Both the position numbers and the translations under genes were made by a program. Positions 18,648 through 28,700 of a stretch of DNA of 64,000 nt are shown here, piece by piece. The stretch spans positions 2,482,501 to 2,546,500 of the forward strand of contig CM068589.1 of assembly GCA_035048485.1 (NCBI GenBank). Direction: 5' to 3'. The stretch comes from Pteria penguin. Lineage: Eukaryota > Mollusca > Bivalvia > Pterioida > Pteriidae. Within the stretch, counting starts at the first letter, position 1. The number at the start of each line of letters is the position of its first letter. The notes below the pieces were generated by a model, which did not search any database, was not told the origin of the DNA, and saw only the letters and a list, made by a program, of their open reading frames with translations.

Positions 18648-19320
18648 GTGCGATGACTCGGACATAGGCCGTCACCATGTACACGTTGTATAGTTGTAAG
18701 GTATAGTGCGATGACTCAGACATAGGCCGTCACCATGTACACGTTGTATAGTTGTAAGGTATAGTGCGATGACTCAGACATAGGCCGTCACCATGTACAC
18801 GTTGTATAGTTGTAAGGTATAGTGCGATGACTCAGACATAGGCCGTCACCATGTACACGTTGTATAGTTGTAAGGTATAGTGCGATGACTCGGACATAGG
18901 TCGTCACCATGTACACGTTGTATGTTGTAAGGTATAGTGCGATGACTCGGACATAGGCCGTCACCATGTACACGTTGTATAGTTGTAAGGTACAGTGCGA
19001 TGATTCGGACATAGGCCGTCACCATGTACACGTTGTATAGTTGTAAGGTATAGTGCGATGATTAGGACATAGGCCATCACCATGTACACGTTGTATAGTT
19101 GCAAGGTATAGTGCGATGAATCCGACATAGGCCGTCACCATGTGCAAGTTGTATAGGTATAATTTATAGTGCGATGAATCCGACATGGGCCGTCACCATG
19201 TGCAAGTTGTATAGGTATAATTTATAGTGCGATGAATCCGACATGGGCCGTCACCATGTGCAAGTTGTATAGGTATAATTTATAGTGCGATGAATCCGAC
19301 ATGGGCCGTCACCATGTACA
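18648..19320 (+). repeat. 58-bp tandem repeat, about 11.6 copies
   Basis: GTGCGATGACTCGGACATAG recurs every 58 bp, followed by CCGTCACCATGTACACGTTG. Units near 19130-19300 form a younger subgroup with GATGAATCCGACATGGGCC. Short minus-strand frames are repeat shadows. Confidence 0.9.
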
Positions 19321-19719
19321 TGTTGTGGCAATGTATAGGCCTGACGTAAACAGGAAACAATCATACAAGCCAGCCTGTCATACACTATTAGTAAATACTA
19401 TTATTTATACTATTATTTTCGGAGGACTTCTTAGCATTGCTGTTAGTTTATATTGCATTAGCGATCACAGGCGCGGACCCAAAAAAATTTTGTTGAGAGA
19501 GTGCCCATCTTTGATACATTTGTCGAGAGGGGGTCCAACTCTAACTTGAATTGTTAGTCTGAATATCTAAGTACGGAATTCGAAGTTATCCAGAGATGTT
19601 TTGAGGTGTCAGGGCGCGTCTGAATCCCCAATCCTTATTCCCTAAATCCGTGAATGTATCACGAGCATATTGTATCTCTTAAGTTTCATCAAAATTCCGA
19701 CGTAAAGAAGAAAATTCAT

Positions 19720-19965
19720 TATCACCTAGGTACAACTACAAAACATCTATAGTTATCATCCAGGTACAAGAAAAAATCTATAGTTATCACCCAGGTACAA
19801 CTAGACAATATCTATAGTTATCACCCAGGTACAACTAGACAAAATCTATAGTTATCACCCAGGTACATTTATACAGTATCTATAGTTATCACCCAGGTAC
19901 AACAAAACAATATCCAGTTATCACCCAGGTATATTTAGACAATATCTATTGTTATCATTCTCGCA
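19720..19965 (+). repeat. About 34-bp tandem repeat, TATCACCCAGGTACA core
   Basis: Seven or so copies of TATCTATAGTTATCACCCAG plus GTACAACTAGACAA. It shares TTATCACCCAGGTACA with the 30-bp array at 20640-21950, and is probably the same minisatellite split by the two insertions at 19996-20149 and 20458-20604. Confidence 0.8.
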
Positions 19966-19995
19966 TACGAGACTGAAGAATTCCACCGGAAGTGG

Positions 19996-20149
19996 CAGTG
20001 GCGGATTTAGAGGGGCCCGGGCCCCCATTTTGGCCACATATTTACCAGTAAAAATCCAGAGTTTGCACCAAAAATGGCTGAGAAGTTTGGCTAATACACA
20101 TGTGCCCCCCCCCCTTTCCCTTTTTTCGGAAATCCTGGATCCGCCACTG
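19996..20149. mobile_element. hAT-like MITE, copy 2
   Basis: Starts CAGTGGCGGATTTAGAGG and ends CTGGATCCGCCACTG. Shares TTGGCTAATACACATGTGC-type interior with 12089-12359. 154 bp. Confidence 0.65.
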
Positions 20150-20457
20150 AGTGGGGTTCTAGATCAATCGATCTGGAAAATCGATCTAGCACCGTGTATT
20201 ACTACGTAATTATTACTATAAATATTGAGATACGAAAAAAGTTTTAATGAACTCTTTTTATATTTATATGTTTGTTTACTTATGTTGACTGATTTCATGT
20301 TCTTGTTACACGCTATTATTGTTATTAAAATAACTTTCCTATCTGGAAATATTTTTAGCGTAGTATTGAAACTAGGAAGAAATTGTGTAGAGTGTCAGGA
20401 ATGAAAAAGCACTGAAAGGTGGTAGAAAGGAGGTTTATTTGGCGAGAAAAAGAATCA

Positions 20458-20604
20458 AGAATCACCTCGAGTCCCGGATCGAAAGATATCAGTCTCGGAC
20501 GACATACTTCGACATCCCAACCTCGGCTAACGTCTCGGATGGAAATATATCGAAGTATGTCACCCTCGACTGTTATCTTTCGATCTGGGACTCGGGGTGA
20601 TTCT
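20458..20604. mobile_element. Foldback element with about 55-bp arms
   Basis: The left arm AGAATCACCTCGAGTCCCGG, then ATCGAAAGATA and GACATACTTCGA is matched by the complement of the right arm TCGAAGTATGTC, TATCTTTCGAT and CTGGGACTCGGGGTGATTCT. The spacer is about 35 bp. It separates two blocks of one minisatellite. Confidence 0.8.
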
Positions 20605-20639
20605 AGATTCTCATATACAGGTATAACTAGATGATAACT

Positions 20640-21950
20640 TTAGACAGTATCTATAGTTCTCACCCAGGTACATTTAGACAGTATTGTTATCATCCAGGTA
20701 CATTTAGACAGTATTGTTAACATCCAGGTACATTTAGACAGTATTGTTATCACCCAGGTACATTTAGACAGTATTGTTATCATCCAGGTACATTTAGACA
20801 GTATTGTTATCACCCAGGTACATTTAGACAGTATTGTTATCACCCAGGTACATTTAGACAGTATCTATTGTTATCCAAGTACTATAGTTATCATCCAGGT
20901 ACATTTAGACAGTGTCTATAGTTATCATCCAGGTACATTTAGACAGTATCTATAGTTATCACCCAGGTACATTTAGACAGTATTGTTATCATCCAGGTAC
21001 ATTTAGACAGTATCTATAGTTATCACCCAGGTACATTTAGACAGTATTGTTATCATCTAGGTACATTTAGACAGTATTGTTATCATCCAGGTACATTTAG
21101 ACAGTATTCTTATCACCCAGGTACATTTAGACAGTATTCTTATCATCTAGGTATATTTAGACAGTATTGTTATCACCCAGGTACATTTAGACAGTATTGT
21201 TATCATCCAGGTACATTTAGACAGTATTGTTATCATCCAGGTATATTTAGACAGTATTCTTATCGCCCAGGTACATTTAGACAGTATTCTTATCACCCAG
21301 GTACATTTAGACAGTATTGTTATCATCCAGGTACATTTAGACAGTATTGTTAACATCCAGGTACATTTAGACAATATTGTTATCACCCAGGTACATTTAG
21401 ACAGTATTGTTAACATCCAGGTACATTTAGACAATATTGTTATCACCCAGGTACATTTAGACAGTATTGTTATCATCCAGGTATATTTAGACAGTATTGT
21501 TATCATCCAAGTATATTTAGACAGTATTGTTAACATCCAGGTACATTTAGACAGTATTGTTATCACCCAGGTACATTTAGACAGTATTGTTATCATCGAG
21601 GTACATTAAGACAGTATTGTTAACATCCAGGTACATTTAGGCAGTATTGTTATCACCCAGGTACATTTAGACAGTATTCTTATCACCCAGGTACATTTAG
21701 ACAGTATTGTTATCATCCAGGTACATTTAGACAGTATTGTTATCATCCAGGTACATTTAGACAGTATTGTTAACATCCAGGTACATTTAGACAGTATTGT
21801 TATCACCCAGGTACATTTAGACAGTATTGTTAACATCCAGGTACATTTAGACAGTATCTATTGTTGTCATCCAGGTACTACAGTTATCACCCAGGTACCT
21901 TTAGACAGTATCTATAGTGATCATCCAAGTACATTTAGATAGTATCTATT
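20640..21950 (+). repeat. 30-bp minisatellite, about 43 copies
   Basis: The unit is CATTTAGACAGTATTGTTAT plus CACCCAGGTA, with C/T (CACCC/CATCC) and T/A (TTATC/TTAAC) variants. Some units expand to 36 bp by adding TATCTATAG. Minus-strand frames reading (ITILSKCTWV)n are artefacts of the 30-bp period. Confidence 0.92.
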
Positions 21951-22009
21951 GTTGACTTTTTGTGAATATTTCTGTGTATCATTTAACGCCATAGGGGGAC
22001 CATATTATA

Positions 22010-22112
22010 TGTATGGTGACGGTGCCTTCCTGGCCTCAAGTAGTGGCGATGACGGCGTCTTCCTGGCATCAGCTAGTGCCGGTGACGGTGCCTTCCTGGC
22101 CTCAAGTAGTAC
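22010..22112 (+). repeat. Short GC-rich tandem repeat, about 3 copies
   Basis: GGTGACGGTGCCTTCCTGGC occurs twice with a diverged middle copy (GATGACGGCGTCTTCCTGGC), a period near 33-36 bp. No gene context. Confidence 0.7.
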
Positions 22113-22352
22113 TGAATCTTTTATGTACCTATATATACCTTGGTCGTAATTCAAAAAGAAAGATAAGAAGACAGGTGAGGAGAGTTCCATTAACCTTATC
22201 AGGTCAGTCGCCAACGTTTATAGTCTTTTTCAAATATCTTCCCTACATCCCTACCTGCATCTTCCCCAGATCATTATAGTCTTTTTCATACAAGAATTTA
22301 TAACTTAACATTTGTACATGCATCTTCAGTATAAGTCTTTATTAAATTCGTA

Positions 22353-22527
22353 GGTTGGTTGGTTGATTGATTGGTGTTTTACGTCGCTTTCAATAATTTC
22401 TCGGTTATATCGCGACATGGAGGCAGGAGGAAACTAACCTCTTCAACATAGTGGCGCAACCCGGTAATCGAACCTGGATCATCGGCGCTGCAAGCCAAGC
22501 GCTTAATCATTACACCAAGCGTGCTCG
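22353..22527 (-). mobile_element. SINE-2, near full length, minus strand
   Basis: The minus strand reads a tRNA-like head (AAGCGCTTGGCTTGCAGCGC, then B box GGTTCGATTACCGG), then AGGTTAGTTTCCTCC, CATGTCGCGATATAACCGA and AAGCGACGTAAAACACC with a (CAAC)n-type tail. Related copies are at 52330-52475 and 57697-57860. Confidence 0.85.
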
Positions 22528-22625
22528 TATTGAATTATAAAAATAAAAAATAATCCGGGACACACTGTATCATCTCCTCTGATTATTGACACAAACAGGT
22601 TCCCTATTCAGTTCGTCCTCAAATC

Positions 22626-22835
22626 GTGTAGAAGTAGAGAACACATTCAATGACGCAGAACATCAGTGTAGAAGTAGAGAACACATTCAATGACGCAGAA
22701 CATCAGTGTAGAAGTAGAGAACACATTCAATGACGCAGAACATCAGTGTAGAAGTAGAGAACACGTTCAATGACCCAGAACATCAGTGTAGAAGTAGAGA
22801 ACACGTTCAATGACCCAGAACATCAGTGTAGGACT
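22626..22835 (+). repeat. 40-bp tandem repeat, about 5 copies
   Basis: GTGTAGAAGTAGAGAACAC recurs exactly every 40 bp from 22626, followed by ATTCAATGACGCAGAACATCA (or GTTCAATGACCC). Confidence 0.92.
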
Positions 22836-22840
22836 AAATC

Positions 22841-23255
22841 AGCCCCGCCCTCGGGGGGGTCATGGAGTTCTCCATTATCTCTAAGGCCTTCGTGCTTTTT
22901 CCAGTGATGCTAAATAGAAGGCGAAGATATTCTCGAATTTTTAAAGATTTGTCATAGGGAGTGATATTCTGGGGCCCGCTGTTCGAAACTTTAACCACTG
23001 GTTAAGCTTACCAGTGGTTAAAGTTTGGGAAACAATTAAATCAATTTATAAAATGTCTGTATAAAAATCTAATTTACTTTACAAAGCTTGTTTCAAATGC
23101 TAAAAATCAGTACACAGACTATGACTTAAAGTCTTCTCATTTCTAGGATATAGTCAGATGAAATTTAACCATTGGTTAGCTTAACCAGTGGTTAAAGTTT
23201 CGAACATCTGACCCCTGGTCTCTTGTCATCAATAAGGAGTGAAAAGGGCGGGGCT
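22841..23255. mobile_element. Candidate DNA element with AGCCCCGCCCT ends, containing a MITE
   Basis: AGCCCCGCCCT at the left and AGGGCGGGGCT at the right are perfect 11-bp inverted repeats enclosing the MITE at 22971-23216. Removing that MITE leaves about 170 bp. The pairing could be chance and no target duplication is seen. Confidence 0.4.
22971..23216. mobile_element. MITE with palindromic ends
   Basis: The left arm runs GGGGCCCGCTGTTCGAAAC and TTTAACCACTGGTTAAGC, and the right arm is its inverted match ending TTTCGAACATCTGACCCC. Each end is itself a palindrome (AACCACTGGTTAAGCTTACC, then AGTGGTT), so each end can fold independently. Confidence 0.78.
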
Positions 23256-23373
23256 TAGAACAGGCTTCACCTGATGACTGATTAATGACATCATAATTCA
23301 ACCAAGAAACAAGACGTGAGGTTTTGTTATCTCTATACATGTATTCTATTAATGATGATATTGTTGACCAGGT

Positions 23374-23763
23374 CCCTAGGTTATAAAACTACCCGTAATC
23401 AGACTCCAAACCCGTACTCACTCGAGCACAACTCTCCAGTATGAATACGGGTGTGGTTATACACGCTATCGAGCACGACTATAAACTTCATCTTCCTCCA
23501 GATCCTCTAGTGGATTTGACCGGTCACGGAAGACAAGGTGACGGCGAGTTTGGACATTTTTTTCAACAAGCCGCCATATTCACATTTCAAGTATAGTTCT
23601 AACCTTGAGATTTTTTAGCACATGCTCGAGATCGGAGCACGTATTCATGCTCCATTTTTTTAACCTCGATCAATTTCGAGTTGTGTTCGAGATTGAGCAC
23701 GTACTCAGTTTGGAGCACCAAGTCGCTCACTGAGTCGCCCTCCAAAAGTTTTATAACCTAGGG
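23374..23763. mobile_element. 390-bp element with CCCTAGGTTATAAAACT ends
   Basis: A perfect 17-bp terminal inverted repeat, CCCTAGGTTATAAAACT and AGTTTTATAACCTAGGG. Subterminal copies of GAGCACG and ACTCGAGCAC-like words occur at both sides. No frame and no clear target duplication. Confidence 0.7.
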
Positions 23764-25644
23764 TTCTGATTTATTTCATCCATACTTAATGAAATGATAA
23801 TTCCTTGCTGTTCTGCCTCAGCATGTGTGATACAACTTTCATATGTATACATTTTAATAACAATGCATGATTGATTCAGATAACATGATTTTCTCTTTTA
23901 TTAAAATCTTCAGTTTTTAAATAAGCAGTAAATAAAACGAAGATTTAAAATCACAAATGCAAGCAAATCCTCAGTGGAGAATGCACCATACATGTATATT
24001 TCATGCTTGTCTACCTTCTAGGAAGATGCATGTTCTTTAGTTTTAATGCCTTGTCAAGGAAACAAAGATTTTAGCAATAATTTTGGAGATAAGAAATCTG
24101 TTCTCCTAATCAACATGTTAATTTAAGTTTTAGACCATTATAATCAAATATAAATACACTGATACCTCATTAAAGCAACCACCAAATGGAAGATAGGAAA
24201 GTGGCCACTTATTAGAGGTTGATTTTGTATAGACAAGTAGGAGAAAGGAGGTGAGATAGGTGGTTGTCTAAGACAGGTAAGAATGCAGGTTAATTTGGTA
24301 TTACAGACAATTAGAAGTAAGGAGATGTCATTGGCGGTCAAGACAGGTGACTGCTGAATGCAGGTTGATTTTGTATAGGCAATTAGAAGTAAGGAGATGA
24401 GATGGGTGCTTGTTTAAAACAGGTGACTGCTTGATACAGTTGGTCTTTGAAGCAGGTCTGACTGTATTGTCATAGAAAGAGTGAAGTACAGTATCAACAA
24501 AAGAAAAAATCGACTCCAAGGAATGCTATCACAGTCCTCAGATGTATTTTGCTGTGTATCACTATGAGGACATCATCAGAGGCAGGCTTATTTGTGATGT
24601 CATGAGGATGTTACAGATCTGTATGCAGTCCTATGATGTATTATATTTTTCATCATGAATGATTTTTTGTTTGTTTAGAAGCATCAACAGAATCAGTTGT
24701 CTACAGCTCAAGAAAGAGATGTGTAAAGATTCAACACTGTTACTATCCAAACTGTACAGACAAAAACTCACCAATGGATAGTTTTCTTTCTCTTTTTCAC
24801 ATACATATGTATTTCCTAAAAACAATGAATTTCATACACCATGCTACGTTCTGCATTAAACTCCCTTCACCACTCAATTCTTACACCTTCAGATATTTCT
24901 TGAGATGTCTTGGACATTGTGGGAATCATGTTTACCTAACATAGGAAAGATGTTCTTTCATATAGATTAGTCAATAATTACATGGTAGACATATATATAA
25001 TTTTTTATATACATTTTGTCATTAATCACTTTGGCCTTGACTAATCCATTTAACAAAAATTAAGCCATTACATCTCTTGAAAATAAAAAAAAAATTCCTC
25101 TATCACAATTAACCCCCTGCACCAGTAAACCTTAAATATAATTTATTATCTCATATTTTTCTGTCAATTTCTGAGGGTATACATATCAGGTAACAATTAA
25201 TACAAACATACAAGTATGATCATTTTATAAGTTCTCTCAATGAAGATCCAAAGATAAAGTTTTTAAAGACTAGGTTTGTTCCACTCCTGCACTAGAAGAG
25301 ACAATATACAACATCCTTTTCAGAATCAAATCATTCAAGAGAGTTATATGATTTCGGCACTCAGCTGACAGATTCTGTACATGTCATTATTTTCTGTTAC
25401 TAAAGAACACTATAACATATCAGTTCTCGACAATTAAGTTTTAGGATACCATCACCATTCTTTATCAAGTGTCTCCATTATAAATTTTGTGATTTGACGA
25501 TCAGATTCTTTTTCTGTCATGTTTTAATTCATCCTGTAACACAACAGTAATATAAACTACATGTTCAGAAGATGGTTGACGAGGATGACATCATAGTCGA
25601 TGCTTTAAATATCTATAAATAGTCACATGCAGTCTCCACACATT
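23764..25644 (-). other. Region downstream of UFC1, 3' UTR and intergenic
   Basis: AT-rich with no gene. A diverged repeat near 24180-24450 contains AGGTTGATTTTGTATAGAC and related words. On the minus strand a candidate AATAAA lies at 25147-25142, about 500 bp after the UFC1 stop. I cannot set the transcript end. Confidence 0.4.
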
Positions 25645-25725
25645 TCAATCTGATGCTGATTCTTTATAGGTCACTACACCTTTCTCTATCAGGTCTGGAA
25701 TCTCTACTGCTAACCAAGGTCCTAG
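25645..25725 (-). CDS. UFC1: UFC1 exon 5 (stop codon)
   Basis: Acceptor TTTGATTTTAACAG, then [20 protein letters not shown] and KESASD before [16 protein letters not shown] is the diagnostic C-terminal segment of UFC1. Confidence 0.95.
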   Translation of the reverse strand, partial: LGPWLAVEIPDLIEKGVVTYKESASD

Positions 25726-28700
25726 CTGTTAAAATCAAAATGGTATCATAAGTAGGACATGAAGTGGTTACTAGTAAAGAATAATAATGTGATCTGGGAA
25801 AGGGTGCTTCAGGGGCATGACATCATAATAGAAGTACAATGTAATTCTATACACACGAGAAACTTTACATATTATTTAGGGGTTACCATGCGAGTGTTTT
25901 ACAAAAACTGACAGGGTATTCTTGAAGTCAGACTGGTCACTTGACCTAATTTGCATAATATTTGTTGGGGGATAAGTCTCGGGATTTATCATCGCTTTCC
26001 ATGAAGAATCCGATAATTTGAAATCTTATTTTTGCAAACTGCGGTCATATAAAATTCGATGAAGGAAAAAGAGTCAATCGTTGTGAGATTCCTCAATGAA
26101 TTTCAAAAGTTTTAAGACTCATTTAGCTCTTTTGCTCAAAATATAATTCATCAAAGTTGCATTACGGTCTATGATAAACACCGAGTTTATCCCCCATGTC
26201 ATCCTCGGAATGTTTCGGGAATTATCTTCATTTAGACCTTAGTGTGATGTCACGCCGACTTCGAGAATCAGCGAATACTTTGTCAGAAATTGAGTGTCAC
26301 TGCATGGCGTTAGCCGAGCAGTGAAACAGATATTTCTGACAGGGTATTTGCCGATACCCTGTCAGGTTTTTGTTACCATGGTAACCCTATTCTAATATTT
26401 TGATCTGAAAAAAGCTTACACATGTTAGTTCTGAATGACATCGTCAATGACGTTGCCAAGGGACGTGAGACGTCATAGTAAAAATTGCAGTGAAACGTGA
26501 ATACCCTTGCAGTTTTTGAAACATTTAGCCAATCAGAATACGTGTTGCAAACAGACTGCATTAAAATAAGCTTTTTGTTTTTGATTTCCATCATTCCATA
26601 TATTGTGTACCTGACTATCCCTCTCTCCATCGGGGTATGATGCTTTCTTCTCAGGTCATATTTTCATTATTACTGCTCAAGAAATTATATAAGCCTGCCC
26701 CTAATCATATAAGTTGGTTGGTTGGTTGGTTGGTGTTTTACTACACCACGCCTGCCCCTAATTATATAAGTTGGTTGGTTGGTTGATTGGTGTTTTACTA
26801 CACCACGCCTGCCCCTAATTATATAAGTGTCAACAGTTAGCATTACACATCTATTCTATACTAGGGAGGGGGAAAAGTGCCGGCCTTCCGGTGATCTCCG
26901 ATACATTATCCAGATGTCCAGTAATTTCTGAACCAGCGCCTGACATTTTGTCCTTTAGTTTTTTCAGGACTATTCACACATTAATTACCAAATGATGGCA
27001 CAGAACATGATTTTATCACACATGAATCAATGTAGACATTCTCCTTTAGAATTTTTGAAACTGTCGCAGGCATAGGTATTTTCATGAATCTGAGGATAAG
27101 AATTTTATGACTGGATGTTACCCTGTTTTTTTACACTTAATATCTATATCATGTTGTGATTTCCTTGGTGGTTTCACAATGAAGGTACAAAACAAATTTT
27201 TTTACATACATTGAACTGAAGACAAAAGTTCTATATTGTTGAGAAATGTTCTTGTAGAAATTGAGTTAGATAAATGTTAAAAAAGTCAAAGAGCATTTTG
27301 CATTTGCCATGGATATTACTTTTTTTTATTTTGTTTTTCATATACATATAAGTATATATACAAGTATATTGTATATTGATTTATGATGAATTATTCCTTG
27401 TCCTACAACTTATCTAAATGTCCTATAGTTTTCAAAATTTCATCAAATTTACAAGACAAATGTCCTACACTAATGTCCTACACTAATGTCCTACACACTT
27501 TTGTCCTCATTCACCATCTCTGCTATACATCCCAAATTTGTTTAATAATCAAGGATATACATTCACAATTATGAATGCAGTTTATAAATATGCCATTAAA
27601 TAGTATATACATCAATTAAAGCTGTATACCCAATGTTTGCATATTATAGGTAAATTTATTCTAAACTGTTTTGATTATATGTATAAGCCTAAAACATATT
27701 TCAAAAAGGCCCCTGCAAATGTTGTGATCAAATTTGTCGTATTAAGTGAGATATGGCTGTGTAAAACGCAATGTTTGTAAACAGAATGTTTACAACCAAC
27801 TTATCACGTGATCTAATTCTGAAGCCTCATCATGGAGGGCGAGGTAAATAAACTTGATGAGTAACTTAAAAAATCTGCAGTCAAGTCTGCTAATGTTAGT
27901 ATTTGCTGAAATTGTTTTCTTTTGGAGTCTCCCTTCATCGTATTTGTTTTGATTAAACTGTGCATGCACAAAATCAGGTCATGGTTGTATTTATGGAATA
28001 CCCTCTTTATTTACGAACTGTTTTCTTTCTATTTTGATATCTCCAAAGGTTTGAAGCAACAAAAAATGTTATTAACACAAAGTTAATAACTTCAGCCATA
28101 CAAAAAAATACAGTTTTTGTTTTACATGCCTTAAATTTGGAAATCATACCGAATTGTACAGTAGGGTATACAACTTTATAAGTTAGACAATGATTTTGAT
28201 TCTTGACTCCTTGAAGTCCATAATATAAGAGATAAAAAAATTCCCATCCAACTAGGTACCACATACAACTAGGTACCACATACAACTAGGTACCACATAC
28301 AGACTTTTGAGAATTCTTAAAGCTGCCATGTTATGAAACCACAATTGCAATTTGTACTGAACTACTGTACTGTTATTTCAGCAAATTTTGGCAATTGTGA
28401 AGGAAGTGATCTATTGTACATCAGAGTCATTACACGTCATGATCTATTGTACATCAGAGTCATTACACGTCATGATCTATTGTACATCAGAGTCATTACA
28501 CATCATGATCTATTGTACATCACAGTCATTACACATCATGATCTATTGTACATCAGAGTCATTACACATCAAGATCTATTGTACATCAGAGTCATTACAC
28601 GTCATGATCTATTGTACATCACAGTCATTACACATCATGATCTATTGTACATCACAGTCATTACACGTCATGATCTATTGTACATCAGAGTCATTACACA

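Noticed and set aside
18788..19031. Short repeated minus-strand frames (MSESSHCTLQLYNVYMV..)
   Set aside because: Shadows of the 58-bp tandem repeat.
15119..22835. CRISPR-like arrays (regular repeats of 30-88 bp)
   Set aside because: Units are contiguous with no unique spacers, and the genome is eukaryotic. They are satellites and minisatellites.
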